From: Sideroxydans lithotrophicus
Lineage (GTDB): Bacteria > Pseudomonadota > Gammaproteobacteria > Burkholderiales > Sulfuriferulaceae
Assembly: GCA_022736605.1 (NCBI GenBank)
Contig: DZDB01000012.1
Coordinates: 1-26,469, forward strand
Reading direction: 5' to 3'
DNA length: 26,469 nt
This document shows positions 15,718 through 23,076 of the stretch, piece after piece (the first letter of the stretch is position 1; each line of letters begins with the position of its first letter). The notes below the pieces were generated by a model. That model had not been told where the DNA came from. It worked only from the letters and a program-made list of their open reading frames with translations, and did not search any database. The translations under genes and the position numbers were made by a program.

Positions 15718-17094
15718 TCAGGGTTGGATCTGCTGCGCCAGCGCGACCGCCTTGCCGATATAGCTGGCCGGCGTCATCGCCAGCAGGCGCTGCCTGTCGG
15801 CATCGGGAATCGCCAGCGTGATGATGAACGCGTGCAGGCTGTCGCGGTTGATACCCGATTTGCCGCGCGTCAGCTCCTTCAGCTGCTCGTAGGCATTCGG
15901 CACGTTATAGCGCCGCATCACGGTCTGGATCGGCTCGGCCAGCACTTCCCAGTTGTGATCGAGGTCTTCCGCCAGGCGCTGCGGGTTGGCTTCGAGCTTG
16001 TTCAGGCCGCGCAGGCACGAATCATAGCCCAGCAGCGCGTAGCCCAGCGCCACGCCCATATTGCGCAACACAGTGGAGTCGGTCAGGTCACGCTGCCAGC
16101 GCGACACCGGCAGCTTTTCCGCCAGGTGGCGCAGCAGCGCGTTGGCCAGGCCGAGGTTGCCTTCGGCGTTCTCGAAATCGATGGGGTTCACTTTATGCGG
16201 CATGGTCGACGAACCAATCTCGCCCGCTTTCACCTTCTGCTTGAAATAGCCGACCGAGATATAGCCCCACACGTCGCGGTTCAAGTCGATCAGCACGGTA
16301 TTGGCGCGGCTCACCGCATCGAACAGCTCGGCCATGTAATCGTGCGGCTCGATCTGGATGGTGTACTTGTTGAATGTCAGCCCCAGCCCCTCGACAAAAC
16401 GCTGCGCAAAGCCTTCCCAGTCAAATTCGGGATAGGCAGACAAATGCGCGTTGTAATTGCCCACCGCGCCGTTGATCTTGCCCAGCATCGGCACACTGAT
16501 GACTTGCTGCGCCTGACGTTGCAGGCGATAGGCGACGTTGGCCATTTCCTTGCCCAGGGTGGTCGGCGAGGCCGGCTGGCCGTGGGTGCGCGCCAGCATC
16601 GGCAGCGCCGCGTGCTGCTGCGCCAGTTCAACCAGCCGCGCCGTGACGGCGTTGAGCGCGGGCAGCAGTACGTTGTCGCGCCCGGCTTTCAGCATCAGCG
16701 CATGCGACAGGTTGTTGATGTCCTCGGAGGTGCAGGCAAAGTGGATGAACTCGCCGACGCGGGCGATTTCGGCGTTGCTGGCGAAATGCTCGCGCAGGAA
16801 ATATTCCACCGCCTTGACGTCATGGTTGGTGGTGCGCTCGATGGTTTTGACGCGCTCGGCATCGGCCTCGGAAAAATCCCGCGCCAGCGCATCAAGCGCG
16901 GCCAAGGTATCGGCCGAAAATGCGGGCACCTCGGCGATCAACGGCTCGGCGGCAAGCGCCTTGAGCCACTCGATTTCGACAATCACGCGGTTGTGGATCA
17001 GGCCGAATTCGCTGAAATGGGCGCGCAAGCCTTCGACTTTGGCGGCATAGCGGCCATCGAGCGGCGACAAAGCGGTGAGAGAGGAGAAACTCAT
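15718..17094 (-). CDS. purB: Adenylosuccinate lyase
   Basis: Cleaves SAICAR to AICAR in IMP synthesis and adenylosuccinate to AMP, releasing fumarate. The 458 residues (E. coli 456) start MSFSSLTALSPLDGRYAAKV. They carry the fumarase/aspartase superfamily signature SSTMPHKVNPIDFENAEGNL, the substrate loop ARTHGQPASPTTLGKEMAN and the FIHFACTSEDINNLSHALML segment. It is the first gene of a minus-strand operon with cnoX and the GAF gene. Its leader contains a 7-bp inverted repeat (TTCCGGT/ACCGGAA) overlapping the only Shine-Dalgarno-like element. Confidence 0.98.
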   Translation of the reverse strand: MSFSSLTALSPLDGRYAAKVEGLRAHFSEFGLIHNRVIVEIEWLKALAAEPLIAEVPAFSADTLAALDALARDFSEADAERVKTIERTTNHDVKAVEYFLREHFASNAEIARVGEFIHFACTSEDINNLSHALMLKAGRDNVLLPALNAVTARLVELAQQHAALPMLARTHGQPASPTTLGKEMANVAYRLQRQAQQVISVPMLGKINGAVGNYNAHLSAYPEFDWEGFAQRFVEGLGLTFNKYTIQIEPHDYMAELFDAVSRANTVLIDLNRDVWGYISVGYFKQKVKAGEIGSSTMPHKVNPIDFENAEGNLGLANALLRHLAEKLPVSRWQRDLTDSTVLRNMGVALGYALLGYDSCLRGLNKLEANPQRLAEDLDHNWEVLAEPIQTVMRRYNVPNAYEQLKELTRGKSGINRDSLHAFIITLAIPDADRQRLLAMTPASYIGKAVALAQQIQP

Positions 17095-17239
17095 GGCGGA
17101 TTCCGGTCAGGCAAAAACACAATTTTACCGGAAAAGCGGGGGATGGCGCGGTTAAACCCAGTCGCGCCGACCAGCACGGCTCGGTTTCAGTTCTCCCTAC
17201 AGCCAAACCCTGCGGTTGTCATGTCGCTTGGGTAAACCC

Positions 17240-17256
17240 TGCACTAATATCGTGCC
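17240..17256 (+). promoter_or_regulatory. NtrC-like enhancer site upstream of exbB
   Basis: TGCACTAATATCGTGCC contains GCAC-N7-GTGC, the dyad core of NtrC enhancer sites such as those of enteric glnA. It is centred about 140 bp upstream of the predicted sigma-54 start, a normal enhancer distance. The identity of the activator is inferred. Confidence 0.6.
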
Positions 17257-17330
17257 GACCATACAATTTTCGCTACGAAATGGCGCACGAAATTTATATT
17301 TTTTTAGCATAAAATTACATCAATAATTAT

Positions 17331-17343
17331 CATCATATTGATT
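17331..17343 (-). promoter_or_regulatory. Possible IHF site between enhancer and promoter
   Basis: Read on the plus strand, CAT-CATA-TTGATT matches the inverted IHF consensus YAA-N4-TTGATW with one mismatch. It lies between the NtrC-like site and the sigma-54 promoter, where IHF usually bends DNA. The surrounding AT-richness makes chance matches common. Confidence 0.3.
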
Positions 17344-17361
17344 TTTAATAAAAAAATATTC

Positions 17362-17378
17362 TGGCATGGCGTTTGCAT
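17362..17378 (+). promoter_or_regulatory. Sigma-54 (-24/-12) promoter of exbB-exbD-tonB
   Basis: TGGCATG-GCGT-TTGCAT matches the sigma-54 consensus TGGCAYR-N4-TTGCW at every defined position. The GG (17363-17364) and GC (17375-17376) are separated by exactly 10 bases. The predicted start is at about 17388, giving a leader of about 50 nt to the exbB ATG. Confidence 0.88.
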
Positions 17379-17439
17379 TGTACACAATAGATGAATTACT
17401 TGGATTCAATCTTGTGCAATCAACTTCTGGAGTCTAATC

Positions 17440-18126
17440 ATGCTGGCATACATAATTGAACTGAGCATCAAATCCGGAGGCTTGTTGCCGTTGATGATGC
17501 TGTTATTACTGGTCTCGCTCATTATCATCATCGAACGGCTCTACTATTTCGGACGCGTCATCCAGGCTGGTGACGCAATGGAGCATGCCGCGCAGAAGGT
17601 GCGCTACGGCGACCGCAAAGCATTGCAGCAAGTAGCCGATGAATACGCAGGCGCACCGCAAGCCGTAGTTTTATCAACTGCGCTGAATTCACGCAGCGAC
17701 AGCGCAGAAATCATGGATCGGCATATCGAAGAGAGCATGCTATGGCAGCTCCCCAAACTGGATCGGCTATTGTGGGTACTCGACACCGCCGTGACCCTGG
17801 CGCCCTTGCTGGGTTTGTTTGGAACCATCATCGGCATGATCGAAACCTTCGACGTGCTTGGCGATTCCAATAATGCGAACGCGGTTACCGGTAGTATTGG
17901 GCACGCCCTGATTGCCACCGGCGCAGGTCTGTTTATTGCCATCATCACCGTGGTATTCCTCAATTACTTCAACAAGCGTGTACGCCTGACCATGCACCAG
18001 ATGGAGCTGCTCAAAGTGACCGTAATCAATCGCCTGCATGGGGGCGGTGTCGCAGGTGATATATACAACCTCGTACCCAACGCACCCCGTCCGGTCAGCG
18101 ACCAACCACAAACGGCATTTTCCTGA
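17440..18126 (+). CDS. exbB: ExbB/TolQ-family proton channel protein
   Basis: Forms the inner-membrane proton channel that, with ExbD, energises TonB. The 228 residues have three membrane segments: about 13-36 (GGLLPLMMLLLLVSLIIIIE), about 112-134 (VTLAPLLGLFGTIIGMIETF, the MotA/TolQ/ExbB signature) and about 150-172 (IGHALIATGAGLFIAIITVV). The large cytoplasmic loop between the first two is as in E. coli ExbB (244 residues). The gene is followed by exbD and tonB, which favours ExbB over TolQ because no tolA, tolB or pal gene is present. It lies behind a sigma-54 promoter, not the more usual Fur-type control. Confidence 0.93.
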   Translation: MLAYIIELSIKSGGLLPLMMLLLLVSLIIIIERLYYFGRVIQAGDAMEHAAQKVRYGDRKALQQVADEYAGAPQAVVLSTALNSRSDSAEIMDRHIEESMLWQLPKLDRLLWVLDTAVTLAPLLGLFGTIIGMIETFDVLGDSNNANAVTGSIGHALIATGAGLFIAIITVVFLNYFNKRVRLTMHQMELLKVTVINRLHGGGVAGDIYNLVPNAPRPVSDQPQTAFS

Positions 18127-18140
18127 ATCCGGAGGCGATC

Positions 18141-18551
18141 ATGGCGAAACGTTATCACTACATGGAATCCGAGCGCGCCCGTATCGAGATCATTCCAATG
18201 ATCGACATCATGATGTTCTTGCTGGTGTTCTTTATCATGGTTACGCTCAAAATGATTCCCGGCAGCGGTGTTCAACTGCACCTGCCCGGTTCCAGCACTG
18301 CCGAAAAACTGCCGCCCACGCAAGTCGTTGTAGGGGTGGAAAGCAACGGCAACATGATGGTGGAAAAACGCCCGATGAATGCCGTACAACTGGCAGAATA
18401 CTTGCGCAGCATCAAGCAGGGCCGTGAGTTGCAGGTGATTATTGCGGGTGACAAATCGGTATCGCTACAAAATCTGCTGAGCGTGATGGACATTGCCCGC
18501 GCGCAAGGCATCAGCGGCGTTGGTATTGCCACGCAGGAAGACAAACCGTGA
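18141..18551 (+). CDS. exbD: ExbD/TolR-family biopolymer transport protein
   Basis: Partner of ExbB in the TonB motor. The 136 residues have a short cytoplasmic N-terminus, one membrane helix (about 17-41, IIPMIDIMMFLLVFFIMVTL) with the essential proton-path Asp22, and a periplasmic domain ending in SLQNLLSVMDIARAQGISGV. The E. coli protein has 141 residues with Asp25 at the same place. A GGAGG Shine-Dalgarno supports the start. The gene begins 14 bases after exbB, and its stop overlaps the GTG start of tonB by four bases. Confidence 0.93.
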   Translation: MAKRYHYMESERARIEIIPMIDIMMFLLVFFIMVTLKMIPGSGVQLHLPGSSTAEKLPPTQVVVGVESNGNMMVEKRPMNAVQLAEYLRSIKQGRELQVIIAGDKSVSLQNLLSVMDIARAQGISGVGIATQEDKP

Positions 18552-19291
18552 GCGCAGTCGTCCAGCCCCAGCCCATCGCCTACGCGCCTACGCCTTCACG
18601 CCGGCATGACGAGCAGGAAACATTACGGTTGCCGCTGGGCAAGGCCATCTTGCTCGCGGTACTCGTTGAGGGTCTGATGCTGGCTGCGCTAGGCTATTTT
18701 TTTAGTCGGGAAGCCGCGCCAAAACCCCCCGTAAAAATCACTGAACTGGTTGAAATGGCGCCACCCAAAATGGTCGACGCCGTCCAGCCCGAACCGAAGC
18801 CGCAACCGGTCGTCAAACAGCAAGTCACGCCGTCGCCGCCCAAGCCACAACCCACGCCAACGCCGATTGCCAAAAGCGCGGCACCCAGCCCGATAGCCAC
18901 CCCCCCAGTCACGCCGCCCGCGCCTGTCAGTCCGCCGGTCAATGCTGCGCCTGCACCCACCCCGCCGCCGCTAGCCGCACCTGCCAAGCCTGCAGTCCAG
19001 CCACCGAATGCAGGTAGCAGTGATATTGTGGCAGTCAATCGCAGCAAACCCAATTACCCGCGCCGAGCGATTCAGGCAGGCCTGGAAGGCTGGGTCAAAT
19101 TGAGCTTCACCGTCACAGCCGACGGTCAGGTCAAGGACATCAAAGTACTCGATTCCAATCCGCCCAGGCTGTTTGATGACGAGGCCATGCGCGCCATCCA
19201 ACAATGGACGTTCAAACCGCGAAAACAGGATGGCAAAGCGGTGGAAGGAACCGCAATACAGACCGTTGAATTCAAGCTGAGCGACCTGTAG
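18548..19291 (+). CDS. tonB: TonB energy-transducing protein
   Basis: Spans the periplasm and passes proton-motive energy from ExbB-ExbD to outer-membrane TonB-dependent receptors. The 247 residues show a cytoplasmic N-terminus, a membrane anchor (32-52, KAILLAVLVEGLMLAALGYF) and a Pro/Lys/Ala-rich periplasmic spacer (58-153). A TonB C-terminal domain (about 165-247) has the motifs YPRRAIQAGLEGWVKLSFTV and FDDEAMRAIQQWTFKPRK. The start is GTG 18548, overlapping the exbD stop (GTGA), so translation is coupled. No TonB-dependent receptor is in the window, so the transported substrate must be inferred from the downstream purine genes. Confidence 0.94.
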   Translation: MSAVVQPQPIAYAPTPSRRHDEQETLRLPLGKAILLAVLVEGLMLAALGYFFSREAAPKPPVKITELVEMAPPKMVDAVQPEPKPQPVVKQQVTPSPPKPQPTPTPIAKSAAPSPIATPPVTPPAPVSPPVNAAPAPTPPPLAAPAKPAVQPPNAGSSDIVAVNRSKPNYPRRAIQAGLEGWVKLSFTVTADGQVKDIKVLDSNPPRLFDDEAMRAIQQWTFKPRKQDGKAVEGTAIQTVEFKLSDL

Positions 19292-19326
19292 ACGCGCATT
19301 AATGCAGCAATCAATCAATAATAATC

Positions 19327-19353
19327 GGGGCTCGTATCTGGCATGTGAGCCCC
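19327..19353 (+). repeat. Inverted repeat between tonB and the BMP-family gene
   Basis: GGGGCTC (19327-19333) and GAGCCCC (19347-19353) form a perfect 7-bp stem with a 13-base loop. No T tract follows, so an mRNA-processing or stabilising hairpin is more likely than a terminator. Confidence 0.55.
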
Positions 19354-19371
19354 TGCCCAGGGAGTTTGCAT

Positions 19372-20454
19372 ATGCCACTTAGCCGCATCGCTTTATATTT
19401 TCTGAATAGTCTGGTTTTGAGCTTGGCATTCAGCATCGCGCAAGCTGCCACACCACCGCTCAAAGTCGGCTTTGTATACGTCGGCCCGGTCGGCGATATC
19501 GGCTGGACCCACGCCCACAACCAGGGACGGCTGGCGATGGAAAAAGCGCTGCCAGGACAGGTCAAATCCACCTACGTCGAAAATGTGCCGGAAGGCGCGG
19601 ATGCCGAGCGCGTTATTCGTCAGCTCGCCGCTGATGGCAACAAAATCATTTTCACCACTTCGTTTGGTTTCATGAATCCCACCCTCAAAGTGGCGCGCGC
19701 ATTCCCCAACACCGATTTTGCTCACGCCACCGGCTATAAAATGGCGCGCAATGTTGCAATCTATCAGGCGCGCACCTACGAAGGTGCCTACATGCTGGGC
19801 GTACTCGCAGGGAAAATGACCAAATCCAATACACTGGGATTTGTCGGCTCATTCCCGGTACCGGAAGTCATCCGCAACATCAATGCATTCACACTCGGCG
19901 CGCAGAGCGTGAATCCAAAAATCCGTACCAAAGTGGTCTGGGTCAACAGCTGGTACGACCCGGCACGCGAGCGCCAGGCTGCTGAAACCATGATCGCACA
20001 GGGTGCCGACGTGCTGAGTCAGAACACCGATTCTCCCGCTGTCATCCAGACCGCACAGGAAAAAGGCGTCTATGCCTTCGGCTGGGATTCAGACATGGCC
20101 AAATTCGGTCCCAAGGCACAGCTGGTGGCAAGCACGCTGAATTGGGGACCGTACTATACCCAGGCAGTAAAAGCGGTCATCGCCGGCAACTGGAAACCCA
20201 CCGATACCTTATGGGGCCTCAAGGAAGGCATGGTTGTCCTGACCCCACTCAACCCGGTGGTGCCGCACGCCGTGGCCAAGCTGTTCAACGAGAAAAAACA
20301 GGCCATAGCAGACGGCAAGTTACCGATGTTTGCCGGACCGATCAAAGATCAAACTGGCACAATACGCGTTGCAGCCGGGCAAATCATGCCGCTGAAAGAC
20401 TTGATGTCGATCAATTACTATGTGCAAGGCGTGGAAGGTTCCATCCCGCGCTGA
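19372..20454 (+). CDS. BMP-family (PnrA/Med-like) periplasmic nucleoside/purine-type binding protein
   Basis: The family comprises substrate-binding proteins of ABC importers for nucleosides and purine-like compounds. The 360-residue product has a typical signal peptide with predicted cleavage after AQA (residue 25) and no lipobox cysteine, so it is probably soluble in the periplasm. The mature part begins ATPPLKVGFVYVGPVGDIGW and contains VIRQLAADGNKIIFTTSFGF, the AFGWDSDMAKFGP region and the C-terminal LMSINYYVQGVEGS. The start at 19372 is set by GGGAG at 19360-19364. Downstream is an adenine deaminase, which supports a purine ligand. No ABC permease or ATPase lies beside it, which is unusual. 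A terminator follows it. Confidence 0.9.
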   Translation: MPLSRIALYFLNSLVLSLAFSIAQAATPPLKVGFVYVGPVGDIGWTHAHNQGRLAMEKALPGQVKSTYVENVPEGADAERVIRQLAADGNKIIFTTSFGFMNPTLKVARAFPNTDFAHATGYKMARNVAIYQARTYEGAYMLGVLAGKMTKSNTLGFVGSFPVPEVIRNINAFTLGAQSVNPKIRTKVVWVNSWYDPARERQAAETMIAQGADVLSQNTDSPAVIQTAQEKGVYAFGWDSDMAKFGPKAQLVASTLNWGPYYTQAVKAVIAGNWKPTDTLWGLKEGMVVLTPLNPVVPHAVAKLFNEKKQAIADGKLPMFAGPIKDQTGTIRVAAGQIMPLKDLMSINYYVQGVEGSIPR

Positions 20455-20478
20455 CCAGCCTGCCTGGGTTACCATGAC

Positions 20479-20506
20479 GGACGGGTGCAATCCCGTCCAT
20501 TTTTTT
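20479..20506 (+). terminator. Intrinsic terminator between the BMP gene and adenine deaminase
   Basis: GGACGGG (20479-20485) pairs with CCCGTCC (20492-20498) around TGCAAT, followed by A and seven T residues (20500-20506). It ends 16 bases before the deaminase ATG. It would give less mRNA for the enzyme than for the binding protein, or mark a separate transcript. Confidence 0.8.
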
Positions 20507-20522
20507 AGCCAGAAGACCACCC

Positions 20523-21548
20523 ATGAATCCAGCCAAGTCTGCCAGCCTGAACTTTTTGCGCGCCCTGCCCAAAGCCGAACTGCACCTGCACATTGAAGGC
20601 ACGCTGGAACCGGAACTGCTGTTCGAGCTGGCGCGCAAACACGCCATCACCCTGCCTTACCCTGACGTTGCCAGCCTGCGTCGTGCTTACCAGTTTGGCA
20701 GCCTGCAAGCCTTTCTGGATGTGTATTATCAGGGGGTACAGGTATTGCGCGATGCGGACGATTTCTACGCGCTGACACAAGCGTATCTGGCGCACGCACG
20801 CGCCGACGGCGTGATTCACGTTGAGCTGTTTTTTGACCCGCAAAGCCACATGGAACGCGGCATTGCCTTGACCACGGTGTTTGCCGGGCTAACCCGCGCG
20901 CTCGATGAAGCCAGGCACGAAACCGGCCTGACTTACCATTTGATTCCGTGTTTTTTACGTCATTTAAGCGCCGCTGCTGCAATGCAGACACTGGAAGCGC
21001 TGTTGCCGTTCCGCGCGTTATTCGTTGCGGTGGGGCTGGATTCGAGCGAACGCGACCACCCACCGTCCAAATTCACAGCAGTGTTCGAGCGCGCCCGCGC
21101 CGAAGGCCTGCTGACGGTGGCGCATGCGGGCGAGGAAGGCCCACCTGAATACATATGGCAGGCACTGGATCTGCTGCACGTCGCGCGCATCGACCACGGC
21201 GTAAACTGCGCCAGCGACGCCGCTCTGTGCCAGCGGCTGGCGGCTACGCGCGTGCCGCTCACCGTCTGCCCATTGTCGAACGTCAAACTCGGCGTGTTTC
21301 CCGACATGGCAGCACACAATCTCAAACGTCTGCTGGACCAGAGACTGTGCATCACGCTGAATGCCGACGACCCCGCTTATTTTGGCGGCTATCTGCTGGA
21401 CAACTACGCCGCAGCGCAGGACGCGCTCGGGCTGACGCGCAATGACATGATCCAGCTGGCGCGCAACTCCATTGAAGCCGCATTTCTGAGCGATGCCGAC
21501 AAACGCCCGTGGCTGCGCAAACTTGAACTGGAAGGCTTCCCCGACTAA
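20523..21548 (+). CDS. Adenine deaminase (adenosine/AMP deaminase superfamily)
   Basis: Hydrolyses adenine to hypoxanthine and ammonia. The 341 residues carry the superfamily zinc site: His21 and His23 (AELHLHIEGTLEPELLFELA), His201 with catalytic Glu204 (TVAHAGEEGPPEYIWQALDL), His225 (RIDHG) and Asp282 (NADDPAYFGGY). The motifs HLHIEGTLEPELLF, VGLDSSERDHPPSKF and AGEEGPPEYIW are those of the bacterial adenine aminohydrolase group (Pseudomonas PA0148 type) and differ from E. coli adenosine deaminase (LHRHLDGN). Adenine is therefore preferred over adenosine, although automatic annotation would often say adenosine deaminase. It is last in the exbB-exbD-tonB-BMP direction. Its stop is one base from that of convergent allA. 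Confidence 0.88.
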   Translation: MNPAKSASLNFLRALPKAELHLHIEGTLEPELLFELARKHAITLPYPDVASLRRAYQFGSLQAFLDVYYQGVQVLRDADDFYALTQAYLAHARADGVIHVELFFDPQSHMERGIALTTVFAGLTRALDEARHETGLTYHLIPCFLRHLSAAAAMQTLEALLPFRALFVAVGLDSSERDHPPSKFTAVFERARAEGLLTVAHAGEEGPPEYIWQALDLLHVARIDHGVNCASDAALCQRLAATRVPLTVCPLSNVKLGVFPDMAAHNLKRLLDQRLCITLNADDPAYFGGYLLDNYAAAQDALGLTRNDMIQLARNSIEAAFLSDADKRPWLRKLELEGFPD

Positions 21549-21549
21549 C

Positions 21550-22053
21550 TCAATCGATTAACGCCGGCGCGACGATGCCATAGCCTTGGGACAACGCCAC
21601 CACATCACAATTCGTGCCCGCGCCACCCCGGTCGATCACCAGAAAATCACTGCTGACCGCCAGCGCCACCAGCGCGTGATGCCATAAACCTGGGCGATAA
21701 TTCACGCCTTGCTGGCCAGTGCTCAAAAAAGCGCGCGGCAATCCGGGCAGATCATCCCGCGTGGTGGCCGCTACCACGACCAGAAACGGATGCCCGCCCA
21801 GCGGCATAAACGCCTGGCTCCCCAGCGGATGGCGCTCCATCTGCTGCACGGCAAGCGGAAATACACTCGGCGCACTGCGGAACAGGCTCACCAGCGTATG
21901 GCCGTCCGTCCCGGTTTCGACACGTGCCAGATCGTGAAAACGCTGTGCCTGCCCATCATTGATCCAGAACGCCGTGCCCTCGCGCGCTTCGATGACATCA
22001 CCAAACGGCGCAAATGCCTCGGCAGTAAGCGGCTCAACCCGCAACGCGATCAT
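21550..22053 (-). CDS. allA: Ureidoglycolate lyase
   Basis: Cleaves ureidoglycolate to glyoxylate and urea, the last step of allantoin breakdown by the allantoicase route. The 167 residues (E. coli AllA 160) include the N-terminal LTAEAFAPFGDVIEAREG, the cupin-like core VQQMERHPLGSQAFMPLGG and the conserved GVNYRPGLWHHALVAL active-site stretch, with FLVIDRGG and NCD near the end. The ATG overlaps the alc stop by four bases (ATGA), so the two are translationally coupled and act in consecutive steps. Confidence 0.95.
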   Translation of the reverse strand: MIALRVEPLTAEAFAPFGDVIEAREGTAFWINDGQAQRFHDLARVETGTDGHTLVSLFRSAPSVFPLAVQQMERHPLGSQAFMPLGGHPFLVVVAATTRDDLPGLPRAFLSTGQQGVNYRPGLWHHALVALAVSSDFLVIDRGGAGTNCDVVALSQGYGIVAPALID

Positions 22054-23063
22054 GGCAGTGCCGCCATCTGACCATGCAAGCGCAATCGGCTCACGCCACC
22101 ATCCGGAAAGATATTGAAGCGAATATGGGTCACGGGCCCCAGCGCCTGCACCGCTTCGGCATAGCTGTGAACAGCATCCATACTTAGCGGCTGCTCAGCC
22201 AGCAAAGTCGGCCAGAACAGGCTCTGGGTGATGATCGATTGCTCAGTGCCGCCGACCACCCAGGCCGCCTGAATCGAACAGCGATCCGGGTAATTCCCCT
22301 TGAAGAAAGCGGTATCGACTTCTATACGCGTGATTACGCCAGCATGCCCCAGCGCAATGATTGCCCAATCATTGCCGGGCTCGCGCCGCCGCCGGGTTTC
22401 CCAGCCGTCGCCCATATTCAGGCCGCGTCCCGGCATCAGCAAATTATTCGGACTGCCAAAATGTGCGTCGTTGCAGGCCAGCATGCGCCCCCCATTTTCC
22501 AGCGCAATCAGATCGTAGGTATGGTCAGGCGAACGTGCAGTCCAGTCGCAACTGACCTGACCATAAACCCGCAACCGCGCCACCCCGCCATCGGGGTAAA
22601 TATTCAGCCTGACGTGGCTCCAGCTATGCGGATTGTCAATCGCTACAAAATGCTGGCGATTACCTTGCAGGCTGATCGGTGCAGTCAGTGCGACCCAGCG
22701 CGTGGCTGCATCCGGCACGCCATCGCACAACGCTCCTTCGAGTTGTGCAGCGGGCGGAAAATTGCCGGTGAAATGCCGGGTGTCGATGTCGATGCCCTTG
22801 ATGACCCCCGGCAGCCCGAGCTTGACCACGCAGTGATCGTGCCCTGAATGGCGTTTGCGCCGGGTTTCCCAGCCGTCCATCCATTTGCCGTGATCGTCGT
22901 ATTTGCCGGGAATGAACACCGGCGACCCGGCCTGTAGCAGGCGTTCCCTGGGAGCAAAAAATTCATCGCTGGCAGACAGTACGGCTGCACCCAGTCGCGG
23001 GTCAGCGAGGTTAATCCAGCGGCGGCTGAAGTCAGGCGCGTCAGGTATAGGCGTGTTGTCCAT
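22050..23063 (-). CDS. alc: Allantoicase
   Basis: Hydrolyses allantoate to ureidoglycolate and urea. The 337 residues consist of two related allantoicase domains. DGWETRRKRHSGHDH (from residue 63) matches DGWETRRRREPGNDW (from residue 219), and VRLNIYPDGGVARLRVYGQV (151-170) matches IRFNIFPDGGVSRLRLHGQM near the C-terminus. The internal duplication and length are normal for the family. It lies 13 bases after uraD and overlaps allA, in the minus-strand purine operon. Confidence 0.97.
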   Translation of the reverse strand: MDNTPIPDAPDFSRRWINLADPRLGAAVLSASDEFFAPRERLLQAGSPVFIPGKYDDHGKWMDGWETRRKRHSGHDHCVVKLGLPGVIKGIDIDTRHFTGNFPPAAQLEGALCDGVPDAATRWVALTAPISLQGNRQHFVAIDNPHSWSHVRLNIYPDGGVARLRVYGQVSCDWTARSPDHTYDLIALENGGRMLACNDAHFGSPNNLLMPGRGLNMGDGWETRRRREPGNDWAIIALGHAGVITRIEVDTAFFKGNYPDRCSIQAAWVVGGTEQSIITQSLFWPTLLAEQPLSMDAVHSYAEAVQALGPVTHIRFNIFPDGGVSRLRLHGQMAALP

Positions 23064-23076
23064 AAGCGTCCGGGGT

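Larger units (their letters stand above)
17095..17439. other. Divergent purB/exbB control region
   Basis: 345 bases without a gene. The purB-proximal part (17095-17220) is GC-rich and holds an inverted repeat, 17101-17107/17127-17133. The exbB-proximal part (17270-17400) is strongly AT-rich. It carries an NtrC-like site (17240-17256), a possible IHF site (17331-17343), a sigma-54 promoter (17362-17378) and the exbB Shine-Dalgarno (TGGAG just before 17434). No terminator or small gene is seen. Confidence 0.7.

Noticed and set aside
15688..17235. A 515-codon open frame on the plus strand opposite purB
   Set aside because: Low-complexity His/Gln/Arg-rich translation with no family likeness. It is a mirror frame produced by GC-rich codon use in purB, which is certain.
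17317..17335. Possible Fur box before exbB
   Set aside because: About 11 of 19 consensus positions match in very AT-rich DNA, which is near background; the sigma-54 element is far stronger.
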